A stretch of 64,000 nt of DNA from Nocardioides furvisabuli (GTDB lineage: Bacteria > Actinomycetota > Actinomycetes > Propionibacteriales > Nocardioidaceae). The stretch covers positions 62,001 through 126,000 of the forward strand of contig NZ_JAIGQB010000010.1 in NCBI RefSeq assembly GCF_021083185.1, written 5' to 3'. The position numbers and the translations under genes are program-made. Under the pieces are notes generated by a model. The model made no database searches. It was not told the DNA's origin and worked only from the letters and a program-made list of their open reading frames with translations. Shown one piece after another: positions 44,007-54,300 of the stretch (position 1 is its first letter; each line of letters starts with the position of its first letter).

Positions 44007-45005
44007 CTACTGCTTCGCGCCCTCCGCGGGCGTGGGGGTGGGCGTTGGCGTGGCCGGCTCCGCGACGGTGACGGTCACCGGCTCGGACCAGCCCTCGTCG
44101 GCGTACTGGCTCTCCGGGCGGTGCCAGCGCAGCTCGGTGGTCTCGGTGAGGGGTACGTCGACCCGGGCGATGCCGTCGGGGCCGGAGAGGACGGGATCGC
44201 CGACCGGCGCCCACGCACCGCCGGGCTGGCGCGACTCCAGGACGAGCGTGTCTCCGGTGTCGCGGCCACCGGTCTCGGTGACCCGGCCGGTCACGGTCAC
44301 GCTGTCGCCAGCAGGGACCTGGCGGCGGTCGACCGCGAGCGTGGTGGTGAGCGTGATGCCCTCGAAGTCGAGGGTGCGGCCGGACGCCCTCACGGCGTCG
44401 AGGTTGAAGGCCCGGCCGTCGCAGCCGAAGCCCGTCACCACGAAGCCCGGCCCGTCGCCGTGCCGGGCGGCGAGCTCGCCGGTCGTGGCGCTGCCCTCCT
44501 GCGCCAGGGGTGCCTGCGTGGTGAGGTCGACCAGGGTCCAGTCGTAGACCAGCGACGAGGCGGCCACCGTCGTCCAGGAGCCTGCCGCGACGTCGACGTC
44601 GGCGCGCCCGCTCCAGACCGTGCCGCGCGGGCTGTCGGGAGTCACGGCGATCACGTGGGACACGCCGCGGGTGCCACCGGTCGCCGCCACGGAGACCGAC
44701 GCCTCGATCCCTGCGAGGGAGCCGAACGCGGCGTAGGGACCTGAGGCAGTGCCGGGACCGGCCGGCACGATCCCGAGGGACCGACGCCCGAGAGGTGCGG
44801 AGTACGGGCCCAGGTTCAGGCGGGAGCCCGGCGCAGCGGTGGTGCCGCGGAGCGAGTCGCAGCCGACGTAGGTGATGAAGACGTCCGCGTCGCCGGTGAC
44901 CGGACCGGTCACGGTGCGCGACCCGTCGGCGTACGCCGGCCCCGTCCCGACGGCAGCCAGCGCCACCATCGTCACGACGGTCGTCGCCCTGCTCTGCACT
45001 CGCAT
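44007..45005 (-). CDS. Secreted hypothetical protein with C-terminal Pro/Thr tail
   Basis: A 332-residue exported protein. A Sec signal peptide (residues 1-27) ends in AYA before DGSRTV. The rest is beta-rich, with an Ig-like or bacterial Ig-type repeat suspected near 225-310 (DSVTVTGRVTETGGRDTGDTLVLESRQPG). Two isolated Cys (CDSLRG, CDGRAF) could form a disulfide. The tail is PTPTPTPAEG. No enzymatic motif was found. ATG 45005 has AGGAA 4-5 bases upstream. Confidence 0.72.
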   Translation of the reverse strand: MRVQSRATTVVTMVALAAVGTGPAYADGSRTVTGPVTGDADVFITYVGCDSLRGTTAAPGSRLNLGPYSAPLGRRSLGIVPAGPGTASGPYAAFGSLAGIEASVSVAATGGTRGVSHVIAVTPDSPRGTVWSGRADVDVAAGSWTTVAASSLVYDWTLVDLTTQAPLAQEGSATTGELAARHGDGPGFVVTGFGCDGRAFNLDAVRASGRTLDFEGITLTTTLAVDRRQVPAGDSVTVTGRVTETGGRDTGDTLVLESRQPGGAWAPVGDPVLSGPDGIARVDVPLTETTELRWHRPESQYADEGWSEPVTVTVAEPATPTPTPTPAEGAKQ

Positions 45006-45132
45006 CGGTTCCTGCTCCCCGTCGTCCGTCGCACCCCTCCGGTGCGACGCACTGGGTCCATCATGGTCGGGTCGACCAAGGATGTGAACAGGTGCCTCGA
45101 AGATGTCCCCCGAATGTCACCCGCGGCCCACC

Positions 45133-45162
45133 TGTCGGGGTGGCTGTCGGGGTGGCTGTCGG
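45133..45162. repeat. 12-bp tandem repeat, 2.5 copies
   Basis: The unit TGTCGGGGTGGC occurs at 45133-45144 and 45145-45156, followed by a partial third copy. It lies at the beginning of the broken reading frame described next. Confidence 0.7.
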
Positions 45163-45329
45163 CACGGCCGGCCACGACGTTGCGCCGGACCACTACCCGG
45201 CCGCCATCACCGCCCTCGCCCAGGTCCTCACTGACGGGCTGGACCTCGCCCCGCTCTTTCACGAGCTCAGCCACGGCGAGTCCTTTCGACGAGCCGCGCT
45301 CCTACCTGCGGCACCTCGAGGACGAGTGA
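45140..45329 (+). pseudogene. Probable frameshifted small gene
   Basis: One frame encodes a helix-like stretch (HYPAAITALAQVLTDGLDL, then HELSHGESF) that loses sense after 45286. The overlapping frame picks up exactly there with a natural-looking ending (FDEPRSYLRHLEDE) and a stop at 45327-45329. Together they read as one small protein with a single-base frameshift near 45281-45286. Candidate starts are GTG 45140 or 45152, inside a tandem repeat. The remaining part of the 340-bp interval 45006-45345 holds only the divergent promoter region of the secreted protein gene. Could be a real mutation or a sequencing error. Confidence 0.4.
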
Positions 45330-45345
45330 GGCGCGAGCCGTCGGC

Positions 45346-46659
45346 TCAGCGGCGTCGCAGCGTCGCCGCGAACATGGCGTCCGTGCCGTCGCGGTGCGGC
45401 CACAGCTGGAAGCGGTCGACCTCGTCGGTGTCGTCGCGACGTCCGAGCACTGCCGTCACGACGTCGGTCGTCTCGGCGAGCACGGGCGAGCAGGTCGCGT
45501 AGACCACGACCCCACCCGGGCGCACCGACTCCAGCGCCACGTCGAGCAGCACCTGCTGAAGGGACGTCAGCAGGTGGAGGTCCTCGGGTGCACGTCTCCA
45601 GCGCGACTCGGGACGGCGCCGCAACGCGCCGAGGCCTGTGCACGGTGCGTCGACCAGGACGCGGTCGAAGGTGCCGGGCAGCCACGCGGGGCGAGCACCG
45701 TCGCCGGCCAGCACGTCGAACGACCCGGTCGGAAGGGCGCGCATGGCCGAGGCGACCAGCGCGGCACGGTGGGGTTGGCGCTCGTGCGCCACCAGCCGGG
45801 CGCCACGGCCGGCCGCGAGCGCACCGAGCAGCGCCGCCTTGCCGCCCGGACCGGCGCACAGGTCGAGCCAGCGCTCGTCACGCCCCTCGAGCGGCGCGTC
45901 GGCCACCGCCAGGGCGACGAGCTGGGAGCCCTCGTCCTGGACCCCAGCGCGACCCTCCGCCACGGCCGCGACGCCCGACGGGTCGCCCCCCTCGAGCACG
46001 ACGCCGTACGGCGAGAGGCGGGTGCGGCTGCCACCCGATGCCTCGAGCTCCTCCACCGTCGCCAGACCGGGGCGTGCGGCCAGGGTGACCCGAGGTGCCG
46101 CGTTGTCGGCAGCGAGCAGGTCCGCGAGCTCGTCGTCGTCACCGAGTGCCTCGGCAAGCGTGTCGACCACCCAGCGCGGGTGCGACTGCGCGACCGCGAG
46201 ATGGCCACGACGGTCGGTCGCGGCGTCGGGTGCGACCTGGCTGACCCAGTCGGCGAGGTCGCGCCGGCTGATGGCGCGCAGCACTGCGTTGACGAGGCCG
46301 GCGGGACCCTGGCCGACGCTCGTGCGGACCAGGTCGACGCTGGTGGAGATCGCCGCGTGGTCGGGCACCCGCATGGACAGGAGCTGGTGGGCGCCCAGGC
46401 GCAGCACGTCACGCACCTCGGGCTGCAGCTTCGGTCGCGTCAGGCACGCGTCGATGATCGGGTCGTACAGGCCCTGCATGCGGATGGCGCCGGAGGCGAG
46501 CTCGGTGACGAGACCGGCATCGCGACCCTCGAGCCGGTGCTTGCGCAGGACCTGCGGGAGCACGAGGTTGGCGTAGGCGTCGTCGACCCGCACGGCGGTG
46601 AGCACGTCGAGCGCTGCCCGGCGCGGCCGGTCGACCGGACGTCGGCGGCGCTCACTCAC
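45346..46659 (-). CDS. rsmB: 16S rRNA (cytosine(967)-C5)-methyltransferase RsmB
   Basis: A 437-residue rRNA methyltransferase. The N-terminal NusB-like RNA-binding domain (about 1-150) is followed by a Rossmann catalytic domain with SAM motif WLDLCAGPGGKAALLG, motif IV DAPCTGLGALRRRPESRW (catalytic Cys region) and motif VI YATCSP (nucleophile Cys region). It follows the MmcQ/YjbR gene with an 8-bp overlap. The M. tuberculosis fmt-fmu(rsmB)-rpe order is similar. Confidence 0.94.
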   Translation of the reverse strand: MSERRRRPVDRPRRAALDVLTAVRVDDAYANLVLPQVLRKHRLEGRDAGLVTELASGAIRMQGLYDPIIDACLTRPKLQPEVRDVLRLGAHQLLSMRVPDHAAISTSVDLVRTSVGQGPAGLVNAVLRAISRRDLADWVSQVAPDAATDRRGHLAVAQSHPRWVVDTLAEALGDDDELADLLAADNAAPRVTLAARPGLATVEELEASGGSRTRLSPYGVVLEGGDPSGVAAVAEGRAGVQDEGSQLVALAVADAPLEGRDERWLDLCAGPGGKAALLGALAAGRGARLVAHERQPHRAALVASAMRALPTGSFDVLAGDGARPAWLPGTFDRVLVDAPCTGLGALRRRPESRWRRAPEDLHLLTSLQQVLLDVALESVRPGGVVVYATCSPVLAETTDVVTAVLGRRDDTDEVDRFQLWPHRDGTDAMFAATLRRR

Positions 46660-47077
46660 CGAGGTGCTCCCGGACCAGCGCGCGCGGGGCCTTCGCCGAC
46701 CACGCGTCGGTGATCACCTCGGCGAGCTCGGCGCGACCGATCTCGTCGAGGCGGGACTGCTGGACCAGGACGGCGTTGTAGCCCTTGAAGTGGTCGATGG
46801 TGAAGAACGGCGTGGACGCGTCCTCGACGAGGGCGTGCTTCTCGACCTCCGTCGGCGTCATGATCACCACGAGGTCGTCGTACATCTCCCCGGTCTCCGG
46901 GTCGATCGCCGTCCTGCCCGGGGCGCGGTAGAGCACGAAGCCCTTGCCCTTGTCCCCGCGCGGCACCTTCCACGTGGGTCGGTCGCCCCACGAGGTGCCG
47001 AGCTCGGTCTCGGGCAGCGACGCGCAGATCTCGTCGATGTCCTCCGGGCGCGCGGGCCGGTCCTCGGGGGTGCTCAC
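46652..47077 (-). CDS. MmcQ/YjbR family protein
   Basis: A 141-residue CyaY-like-fold protein of the MmcQ/YjbR family ([28 protein letters not shown] ... [27 protein letters not shown]). The function is not established. The GTG start overlaps the fmt stop codon as GTGA and its end overlaps rsmB, so it is inserted seamlessly into the fmt-rsmB operon, which suggests co-translation. Confidence 0.83.
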   Translation of the reverse strand: MSTPEDRPARPEDIDEICASLPETELGTSWGDRPTWKVPRGDKGKGFVLYRAPGRTAIDPETGEMYDDLVVIMTPTEVEKHALVEDASTPFFTIDHFKGYNAVLVQQSRLDEIGRAELAEVITDAWSAKAPRALVREHLGE

Positions 47078-48015
47078 CCCGTCGGCTCCTCGGCGCCGAG
47101 CCGCACTCCGGACTCCAGGCGTACGCCACGGGCCCAGTCGGCGGCTGCCATCTCCTTCTTGCCGAAGGCCTTGACCTGTCCCAGCCGCACGGGCGTGGTG
47201 CCGGTGCCGACGTGGACCGCGTTCTTGGTGACCTCGATGATGCCGGGCTCGAGCGGCGGGTGATCGGTGGGCGTGACGGGACCGAGCTTCATCCGCTCCC
47301 CGGCGTACGTCGTCCAGGCGCCGGGCGCGGGCGTGCAGGCCCGGACCTGCCGGTCGATGCCGACCGCCGGGTGGGTCCAGTCGACGCGGGCGTCGTCGAC
47401 CAGGATCTTCGGGGCGAAGGACACCCCCTCGGCCTGCTGCTCGCGCGCCTCGAGGCTGCCGTCCTCGATGCCGTCGAGGGTCTGCACGAGCAGGCCGGCG
47501 CCGCCCTCGGCGAGCCGCTCGAGCAGGTCGCCCGCCGTGTCACCTGGACGGATCCGCTCGGTCATGACCCCGAAGACCGGGCCGGCGTCGAGGGCCTTGA
47601 CGATGCGGAAGGTCGTGGCGCCGGTGACCTCGTCGCCGGCCCACAGCGAGTGCTGGACCGGCGCGGCGCCCCGCCACGACGGCAGGACCGAGAAGTGCAG
47701 GTTGATCCAGCCGTGCGGCACCAGGTCGAGAGCCGACTGCGGCAGCAGCGCGCCGTAGGCGACGACGGGGCACGCGTCGGGACGCAGGTCGGCGAGGGCT
47801 GCCTGGAAGTCGGGGTCGCGCGGGTGCTCGGGCTTGAGGACCGGTACGCCGAGCGCCTCGGCACGCTGGGCGACCGGGCTGGCGACCAGCCTGCGCCCGC
47901 GACCGCTGGGGGCGTCCGGGCGGGTGACCACCCCGACCAGCTCGTGGCGGCTCGCGGCGACGGCCTCGAGCGCGGGGACGGCGACCTCGGGAGTGCCGGC
48001 GAAGACGACGCGCAT
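47074..48015 (-). CDS. fmt: Methionyl-tRNA formyltransferase
   Basis: Formylates initiator Met-tRNA. At 313 residues the N-terminal catalytic domain has [16 protein letters not shown], the [10 protein letters not shown] loop and the signature [20 protein letters not shown] (Asn/His active site). The C-terminal beta-barrel tRNA-binding domain follows from about 205. ATG 48015 has AGGA 6 bases upstream. def, its functional partner in N-terminal processing, is 58 bp upstream in the same direction. Confidence 0.96.
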   Translation of the reverse strand: MRVVFAGTPEVAVPALEAVAASRHELVGVVTRPDAPSGRGRRLVASPVAQRAEALGVPVLKPEHPRDPDFQAALADLRPDACPVVAYGALLPQSALDLVPHGWINLHFSVLPSWRGAAPVQHSLWAGDEVTGATTFRIVKALDAGPVFGVMTERIRPGDTAGDLLERLAEGGAGLLVQTLDGIEDGSLEAREQQAEGVSFAPKILVDDARVDWTHPAVGIDRQVRACTPAPGAWTTYAGERMKLGPVTPTDHPPLEPGIIEVTKNAVHVGTGTTPVRLGQVKAFGKKEMAAADWARGVRLESGVRLGAEEPTG

Positions 48016-48073
48016 CAGTCCTGCTTCCTGGTGGGGCTCGACGGGAGGGTTCGGGGCACGGGGCCGGGGGTGC

Positions 48074-48619
48074 TCACCGCGCGAACCCGTGGGTCGCGTG
48101 CGGGCTGACGCGGACTGTCGGCCGCTCGAGGCCGAACCACTCGGACTCGCGGATCTCCTTCATCGCCGCCTTGCGGGCGTCGGTGTCGAGCTTGTCGATG
48201 AAGAGGATGCCGTCGAGGTGGTCGGTCTCGTGCTGCATGGCGCGAGCGAGCAGCTCCGATGCCTCGATGCGGACCGGCTCCCCGTGCACGTCGAAGCCCG
48301 TGGCCACGACCGACAGCGCGCGCAGGCAGTCGTAGGTCAGCTCCGGCAGGGACAGGCACCCCTCGGCGCCGTCCTGCGTCTGGTCAGAGAGCTCGAGGGT
48401 CGGGTTCACCAGGTGGCCGACCTCACCGTGCACGTTCCAGGTGAAGACCCTCAGCCCGACGCCGATCTGCGGCGCAGCGAGGCCCGCGCCCGGTGCGGCC
48501 AGCATCGTGTCGGTGAGGTCGGTGACGAGCTGGCGCAGCTCGCGGTCGAAGCTGTCGACCTCGATCGCGCGCTGACGCAGCACGGGATCGCCGAAGAGGC
48601 GGATGGGCTGGACGGCCAC
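48074..48619 (-). CDS. def: Peptide deformylase
   Basis: Removes the formyl group from nascent proteins. The 181-residue protein has the three family motifs: [19 protein letters not shown] and [11 protein letters not shown] (zinc/iron His-Glu-His). GTG 48619 has AAGGAG about 6 bases upstream; the long in-frame extension into priA's region is rejected. It is in one transcription unit with fmt, and downstream of priA. Confidence 0.96.
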   Translation of the reverse strand: MAVQPIRLFGDPVLRQRAIEVDSFDRELRQLVTDLTDTMLAAPGAGLAAPQIGVGLRVFTWNVHGEVGHLVNPTLELSDQTQDGAEGCLSLPELTYDCLRALSVVATGFDVHGEPVRIEASELLARAMQHETDHLDGILFIDKLDTDARKAAMKEIRESEWFGLERPTVRVSPHATHGFAR

Positions 48620-48699
48620 GGAACTCCTTGGGACCTGGGACTGCTGGGCTCGGAAGGCACCCAAGTCTAGGGACGGACCCGCACAGGGTCCCATCGGCG

Positions 48700-50718
48700 C
48701 TAGAGGCTGAGCGGATCGACCTGGATCCGCACCGCCTCCAGCTTGCGGGCCGAGCGCAGCCGCTGCAGGTCGCCGAGCGCCTCCGACAGTGCCGTCCCCC
48801 GCGACCGTGGCACCCGCAGCACCACGCGGTGCTCCCCGGGGTCGTGCTCGAGCGGCACCGGGCCCAGCACCTCGGCGCCGTCGGGGAGGTCGAGCAGGTG
48901 GAGCACGTCGTCGAGGGCTCCCAGCTCGCCGGTGACGGTCGCGATCCTCGCCGCTGGCGGCAGGTGGGCGGCGGCGCGCTCCTCGCTCTCGCGTCGCGCG
49001 AACCCGGCCGGGTCCCAGCGCACGAGCGCCTGGAGCGCCGGATGGGCCGGGTCGCCGACCGCCACCACGTGACCGCCCGGGCGCACGAGGGCTGCGGCGT
49101 TGAGCCAGCGACGCAGGGCCTCCTCGCCCGCCCTCAGGTCGTCGCGGGTCAGCGTCAGCCAGGTGTCGAGCAGCAGCACGGCGGCGAAGCCCTCCTCCGC
49201 CACCGGTTCCGCGCCGACGGTGGCCACGACGATGTCGTGCGTCCCTCCGACGTGGTCGAGCACCCGCTCGCCGCTGGAGCTGCGCACGGTCGTGCCGGGG
49301 AACATCCGGCCCAGCTCCTCGGCCGTACGCGCCTCTCCGCGCACCGGGGCCCGGAGGCCCCGGCCGCGGCAGGTCGGGCACGTCCACGCGGACTCGACGC
49401 GGCCGCACCACCGGCACTGCGGCGGCGCCGCCGGTCCGGGGATCGTCAGCGGTCCCGTGCACGCCGTGCAACGCGCCGGTGCCCGGCAGGTGTCGCACGC
49501 CAGCGACGCGGCGTAGCCGGCACGCGGGGTCTGCACCAGCACCGGGCCCGACTCCAGCCCGGCGCGCAGGGCGTCGTAGGCGGCGCGCGGGACGCGGGTG
49601 CCGATCGAGCGGTCCTCGCCCGGCACCGCCTCGACGCGGACCCGGCGGCGGAGCTCAGCGCGCGGCACGGAGAGCTCGTGGACCCACCCGGACGCCACCA
49701 GCTGCTGCACCTCGGGGGTGCGGGCCACCCCGGCGAGCAGGACGGCCGTCGACTGCTGGGCGGCGCGGGTCAGCAGCACGTCGCGGGTGTGGGGGTAGGG
49801 GGCGCGCGGCTCGGCGTGGAGGTCGTCACCGTCGTCCCACACCACAACCAGGCCGAGGTCGTGGACGGGCGCGAAGGCCGCAGCGCGGGTGCCGACGATG
49901 ACGCGGCGGGCCCCACGCGAGACGGCGAGGAACTCGCGGTAGCGCGCGGACGGACCGACGTCGGCGGTGAGGCACACGTGGTGGCCCTGACCGAGCTGCG
50001 CGTCGAGCGCGGCGGCGACCCTGGCGACGTCGCGGGCGTCGGGCACGCACACCAGCGCGCCCTGCCCCGCGGCGTACGCCGTCGCGACGACCTCGGCCAG
50101 CATCGCGGGCCAGTCGTCCGCCGGCGCGGCCGACCACGCAGCGCGGGGTGACTCCCCCGCAGCCAGGCGGCGCAGGAAGGCGTCGGCGTGCTCGACCCCT
50201 GACCATCGGGACGGACCGGTCGGGGCGACGGGCGGCGGAGCCGCCACGGAGGCGGCCTTCTCCGCGGTCGCGTGCCGTGGCGGCACGGCGAGCCGGAGCA
50301 CGTCGGAGCGGGCCCCGGCGTAGCGGTGGGCGAGCGTCCGGCTCAGCTCCGCGACCTCGGGGGCGAGGACGGGCTCGGGGCTGACCACGCGCCGCAGCGG
50401 CTGGAGGGTGCCGGTGTGGTCGGTCTGGCTGGTGCGCTCGACGACGAAGCCGTCGACGTCCTGGCCGGCGAACCGCACCTTCACCCGCGCCCCGGGGACG
50501 GCCGTGTCGGCCATCGCGCGCGGCACGGCGTAGTCGAAGGGGCGGTCGAGGTGGGCCAGCGCGATGTCGACGAGCACCCGCGCCACCGGGTCGGTCTCGG
50601 CCGGCTCCCACGACGCGGCCCTCCGCCGGCGCGTGGCGGCCGCCTTGGCGCGGGCGTCGTCCACGGCGGCACGAAGCCCCGGGAGCATGTCTGCTTCCGG
50701 GGCCTCGTGATCGCTCAT
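48700..50718 (-). CDS. priA: Primosomal protein N' (PriA), helicase motifs degenerate
   Basis: Replication-restart protein, 672 residues. The N-terminal DNA-binding domain has VLVDIALAHLDRPFDYAVP and ARVKVRFAGQDVDGFVV, and the C-terminal zinc-Cys clusters (CDTCRAPARCTAC ... CRWCGRVESAWTCPTC) are clear. No Walker A Lys is seen and the DEAH-type box is WDDGDD, so ATPase activity is doubtful. This is typical of actinobacterial PriA. ATG 50718 is chosen from the context; a longer frame to 50760 exists. The TSS is uncertain. Confidence 0.93.
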   Translation of the reverse strand: MSDHEAPEADMLPGLRAAVDDARAKAAATRRRRAASWEPAETDPVARVLVDIALAHLDRPFDYAVPRAMADTAVPGARVKVRFAGQDVDGFVVERTSQTDHTGTLQPLRRVVSPEPVLAPEVAELSRTLAHRYAGARSDVLRLAVPPRHATAEKAASVAAPPPVAPTGPSRWSGVEHADAFLRRLAAGESPRAAWSAAPADDWPAMLAEVVATAYAAGQGALVCVPDARDVARVAAALDAQLGQGHHVCLTADVGPSARYREFLAVSRGARRVIVGTRAAAFAPVHDLGLVVVWDDGDDLHAEPRAPYPHTRDVLLTRAAQQSTAVLLAGVARTPEVQQLVASGWVHELSVPRAELRRRVRVEAVPGEDRSIGTRVPRAAYDALRAGLESGPVLVQTPRAGYAASLACDTCRAPARCTACTGPLTIPGPAAPPQCRWCGRVESAWTCPTCRGRGLRAPVRGEARTAEELGRMFPGTTVRSSSGERVLDHVGGTHDIVVATVGAEPVAEEGFAAVLLLDTWLTLTRDDLRAGEEALRRWLNAAALVRPGGHVVAVGDPAHPALQALVRWDPAGFARRESEERAAAHLPPAARIATVTGELGALDDVLHLLDLPDGAEVLGPVPLEHDPGEHRVVLRVPRSRGTALSEALGDLQRLRSARKLEAVRIQVDPLSL

Positions 50719-50829
50719 GCGGTGGATTGTGTCAGCGACGTACGACGGTCCGACGCCCACCGCCTCGCCTGCTCGGGGTTGTCAGGCTCCCGCTGAGGTT
50801 GTCGGCTGCTGCACGGCCTGACATCCTCA

Positions 50830-50855
50830 GGGATCCCCGGTCAGCCGGGGATCCC
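50830..50855 (-). terminator. Strong hairpin terminator downstream of metK
   Basis: An 11-bp perfect stem (GGGATCCCCGG / CCGGGGATCCC) with a TCAG loop, starting 10 bases after the metK stop. No T-tract. It separates metK from priA, which lies downstream. Confidence 0.7.
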
Positions 50856-50865
50856 GAGCAGGGCC

Positions 50866-52068
50866 TCAGATCCCCGCAGCAGCCTTCAGCTTCTCGGCGC
50901 GGTCGGTCGACTCCCAGGTGAACTCCGGCAGCTCGCGGCCGAAGTGGCCGTAGGCCGAGGTCTGGGCGTAGATCGGGCGGAGCAGGTCGAGGTCGCGGAT
51001 GATCGCGGCCGGGCGCAGGTCGAACACCTCGAGGACCGCGTCCTGGATCTGCTCGTCGCTGACGACACCGGTGCCGAAGGTCTCGATGAAGACGCCGACC
51101 GGGGCCGCCTTGCCGATGGCGTAGGCCACCTGCGCCTCGCAGCGGCGGGCCAGGCCTGCCGCGACGACGTTCTTGGCGACCCAGCGCATCGCGTAGGCCG
51201 CGGAACGATCCACCTTCGACGGGTCCTTGCCGGAGAACGCGCCGCCGCCGTGGCGGGCCATGCCGCCGTAGGTGTCGACGATGATCTTGCGACCGGTCAG
51301 GCCGGCGTCACCCATCGGACCGCCGATGACGAAGGTGCCGGTCGGGTTGACCAGCATCCGGTAGCCGTCGGAGGGGATGTCGAAGGACGCGAGGACCGGG
51401 TCGATGACGTGCTGCTTGATGTCGGCCTCGAGCTGGGCGTGCTCGATGTCGGGGCCGTGCTGGGTCGACAGGACGACGGTGTCGATGCGCACCGGGCGGT
51501 CGTCCTCGTCGTACTCGATGGTGACCTGCGTCTTGCCGTCGGGGCGCAGGTAGTCGAGCACCCCGTCCTTGCGGACCTGGGTCAGCCGCTGGGCGAGGCG
51601 CTGGGCGATCGTGATCGGCAGCGGCATCAGCTCGGGCGTGTCGTCGCAGGCGTAGCCGAACATCAGGCCCTGGTCGCCGGCGCCGCGCTTGTCCAGCTCG
51701 TCCTCGCTCGAGCCGACCCGCGACTCGTGGCCGGCGTCGACGCCCGCAGCGATGTCGCTCGACTGGGCGCCGATGGCGACCTGGACGCCGCACGTCGTGC
51801 CGTCGAAGCCCTTGTCCGAGGAGTCGTAGCCAATCTCGAGGATGGCCTTGCGGACGATGTCCGCGACCGGGGCGTACGCCGTGGTGCGGACCTCGCCGGC
51901 GACGACCACGAGCCCGGTGGTGAGCAGCGTCTCGACCGCGACGCGGAGGTTGGCGCGGTCGGGGTCCTCGGACATCAGGTGGTCGAGGACCGAGTCGCTG
52001 ATCCGGTCGGCGATCTTGTCCGGGTGACCCTCGGTCACGGACTCGGAGGTGAAGAGGCGTCCAGCCAC
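50866..52068 (-). CDS. metK: S-adenosylmethionine synthetase
   Basis: Makes SAM from ATP and methionine. The 400-residue protein has [21 protein letters not shown] at the N-terminus (metal and nucleotide His/Asp), [14 protein letters not shown], and the phosphate loop [22 protein letters not shown] 52068 is preceded by GAGAG about 7 bases upstream; a start at 52104 is in frame but lacks a signal. A possible -10 box TAGGTT lies at 52104-52109. No SAM riboswitch was recognised in the 70-bp gap to coaBC. Confidence 0.97.
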   Translation of the reverse strand: MAGRLFTSESVTEGHPDKIADRISDSVLDHLMSEDPDRANLRVAVETLLTTGLVVVAGEVRTTAYAPVADIVRKAILEIGYDSSDKGFDGTTCGVQVAIGAQSSDIAAGVDAGHESRVGSSEDELDKRGAGDQGLMFGYACDDTPELMPLPITIAQRLAQRLTQVRKDGVLDYLRPDGKTQVTIEYDEDDRPVRIDTVVLSTQHGPDIEHAQLEADIKQHVIDPVLASFDIPSDGYRMLVNPTGTFVIGGPMGDAGLTGRKIIVDTYGGMARHGGGAFSGKDPSKVDRSAAYAMRWVAKNVVAAGLARRCEAQVAYAIGKAAPVGVFIETFGTGVVSDEQIQDAVLEVFDLRPAAIIRDLDLLRPIYAQTSAYGHFGRELPEFTWESTDRAEKLKAAAGI

Positions 52069-52138
52069 AGTGCTCTCAATTCTCGTGTGGGAAAGTCGGG
52101 TCAAACCTACCTGCTGCCCAGCATCCGGGACGCACGTC

Positions 52139-53353
52139 TCACCCGGCGAATCGCCGGAGGACCTCGTCCCAGATCACGTGCGCGAGCGCGGTCTTGCTGC
52201 CGTGGGGCACCTCGACGACGCCGCCGTCGGCGCCCAGGATCACCGCCTCGTTGTCGTTGCTGCCGAAGACCGCCCCGCCGCTCACGTCGTTGACGACGAG
52301 CAGGTCGCAGCCCTTGCGGGCGAGCTTGGCCCGGCCGAGGTCGAGCACCGACCCGGTCGCGTCGCCGGTCTCCGCGGCGAAACCGACCACGACCGCTCCC
52401 GCGCGGCCCCGCTCGTGGGAGATCTCGGCGAGGATGTCGGGGTTCTGCACCAGCGCGATGGACGGCGCCGAGCCGTCCTCGGCCTTCTTGATCTTCGCGT
52501 CGCTGACCGTCGTGGGACGGAAGTCCGCCGGGGCTGCGGCCATGACCACGGCGTCCGCGGTGGCGGTCGCGGCGACGACGGCGTCACGCAGCTGGTCGGT
52601 CGTCTCGACGCGTACGACGCTCACGCCGGCCGGGTCGGGCAGGGACACGTTGGCGCTGACCAGGGTGACGTGAGCGCCGCGCGAGGCGGCAGCCCGGGCG
52701 AGGGCGTAGCCCTGGAGGCCCGAGGAGCGGTTGCCGAGGAAGCGCACGGGGTCGAGGTACTCACGGGTGCCGCCGGCCGAGACGACGACCTTCAGCCCGG
52801 AGAGGTCCGGTGCTCCGACGCCGCGGTCAAGCACACCGCGTGCGAGCTCGAAGATCTCCGCGGGGTCGGGCAGGCGTCCCTTGCCCGTGTCGGTGCCGGT
52901 GAGCCGGCCCTCGGCCGGCTCGATGACGACGACGCCGCGCCGGCGCAGGGTGGCCACGTTGGCCTGGGTGGCCGGGTGCTCCCACATCTCGGTGTGCATC
53001 GCCGGCGCGAGCACGACCGGGCAGCGGGCCGTGAGGAGCGTGTTGGTGAGCAGGTCGTCGGCCAGACCCTGGGCGGCCTTGGCGATGAGATCGGCGGTCG
53101 CCGGCGCGACCACGACCAGGTCTGCGGCCTGCCCGATCCTCACGTGGGGCACGGCGTGCACGTCGGTCCACACCTCGGTGGACACCGGCTTGCCCGACAG
53201 GGCCGCCCACGTGGGCGCCCCGACGAACTCCAGCGCCGCAGCCGTGGGCACGACGGTGACGTCGTGCCCCGACTCGGTGAACCGGCGCAGCAGCTCGCAG
53301 GCCTTGTAGGCCGCGATCCCGCCGGAGACCCCCAGGACGACCTGTGCGGTCAT
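52139..53353 (-). CDS. coaBC: Bifunctional phosphopantothenoylcysteine decarboxylase/synthetase CoaBC
   Basis: Two consecutive steps of coenzyme A synthesis. The 404 residues consist of an N-terminal flavin-dependent CoaC decarboxylase ([18 protein letters not shown], the PATADLIAK loop, [15 protein letters not shown]) to about residue 185, and a C-terminal CoaB synthetase ([29 protein letters not shown]). It lies 13 bp after rpoZ in the rpoZ-coaBC-metK order common to actinobacteria. Confidence 0.96.
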   Translation of the reverse strand: MTAQVVLGVSGGIAAYKACELLRRFTESGHDVTVVPTAAALEFVGAPTWAALSGKPVSTEVWTDVHAVPHVRIGQAADLVVVAPATADLIAKAAQGLADDLLTNTLLTARCPVVLAPAMHTEMWEHPATQANVATLRRRGVVVIEPAEGRLTGTDTGKGRLPDPAEIFELARGVLDRGVGAPDLSGLKVVVSAGGTREYLDPVRFLGNRSSGLQGYALARAAASRGAHVTLVSANVSLPDPAGVSVVRVETTDQLRDAVVAATATADAVVMAAAPADFRPTTVSDAKIKKAEDGSAPSIALVQNPDILAEISHERGRAGAVVVGFAAETGDATGSVLDLGRAKLARKGCDLLVVNDVSGGAVFGSNDNEAVILGADGGVVEVPHGSKTALAHVIWDEVLRRFAG

Positions 53354-53366
53354 CGAGAGGCTCGCG

Positions 53367-53678
53367 TCACTCCGTGGCGTCGCCGGCGGCAGCGGCCTCG
53401 GCGGCGGCCTCGGCGGCGGGGTCGATGTCCTCGCAGGTCAGGAGGTCGTCGTTGATCTCGCGGAGCGCGATCGAGAGCGGCTTCTCCTGCACGTGGGTGT
53501 CGACGAGCGGGCCGACGTACTCCAGGAGGCCCTCGCCGAGCTGGGAGTAGTAGGCGTTGATCTGGCGGGCGCGCTGGGCGCTGTAGAGCACCAGCTTGTA
53601 CTTGCTGTCGGTCTTGGTGAGCAGGTCGTCGATCGAGGGGTTGGTGACGCCCTCGGCGGCGATGGTGGGAGATGCCAC
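53367..53678 (-). CDS. rpoZ: RNA polymerase omega subunit
   Basis: Small assembly-promoting subunit of RNA polymerase, 103 residues. The [19 protein letters not shown] start and the [12 protein letters not shown] helix are diagnostic. The C-terminus is an Ala/Glu-rich tail ([16 protein letters not shown]). GTG start at 53678, 19 bp after gmk. Confidence 0.95.
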   Translation of the reverse strand: MASPTIAAEGVTNPSIDDLLTKTDSKYKLVLYSAQRARQINAYYSQLGEGLLEYVGPLVDTHVQEKPLSIALREINDDLLTCEDIDPAAEAAAEAAAAGDATE

Positions 53679-53697
53679 GGTGTTGGTGCCTCGCTAG

Positions 53698-54300
53698 TCA
53701 GATCGGGCGGTGCGGATCAGGTCCAACCATCAAGGCTACCAACTCGTCGGCGGCAGCGTGAACTTCGTGGTTCACGATGGTCACGTCGAACTCGCTCTCG
53801 GCCGCCAGCTCGGCGCGCGCGGTCTCCAGGCGGCGTTCGCGCTCGGCCTCGGTCTCGGTGCCGCGGCCGACGAGACGGCGTACGAGCTCGTCCCACGACG
53901 GGGGCTTGAGGAAGACGAAGAGCGCCTCGGGCATCGTCTCGCGCACCTGGCGCGCGCCCTGCAGGTCGATCTCGAGCATCGCGGGCTGGCCCGAGGCCAG
54001 GGCGAGGTCGACCGGACCGCGGGGTGTGCCGTAGCGCGCGGCCTTGTGGACCACTGCCCACTCCAGCAGGTCGCCCTTCTCGATCATGGCGTCGAACTCC
54101 TCGTCGGAGACGAACCAGTAGTGGACGCCGTTCTCCTCACCGGGGCGCGGGCGACGCGTCGTGGCCGAGACCGACAGCCAGACCTCGGGGTGGGTCTCGC
54201 GCACGGCGGCGGCGACGGTGCCCTTGCCGACGGCGGTGGGACCGGCCAGGACGATCAGGCGCGAACGACGGGTGGGGGTGGTGGGAGCGGCTTCGGTCAC
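53698..54300 (-). CDS. gmk: Guanylate kinase
   Basis: Phosphorylates GMP to GDP. The 200-residue protein has the P-loop [14 protein letters not shown]-binding [19 protein letters not shown], and the WAVVHKARYGTP-like lid region. The GTG start at 54300 overlaps the mihF stop as GTGA, coupling the two as in other actinobacteria. Confidence 0.96.
   Translation of the reverse strand: MTEAAPTTPTRRSRLIVLAGPTAVGKGTVAAAVRETHPEVWLSVSATTRRPRPGEENGVHYWFVSDEEFDAMIEKGDLLEWAVVHKAARYGTPRGPVDLALASGQPAMLEIDLQGARQVRETMPEALFVFLKPPSWDELVRRLVGRGTETEAERERRLETARAELAAESEFDVTIVNHEVHAAADELVALMVGPDPHRPI

Noticed and set aside
45042..45329. Intact 95-codon plus-strand frame as a gene
   Set aside because: Its middle part is Ser/Pro/Thr/Arg-rich and unnatural; the broken two-frame reading fits better.
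52069..52138. Possible SAM riboswitch upstream of metK
   Set aside because: 70 bp, no recognisable conserved core; a plain promoter explains it.
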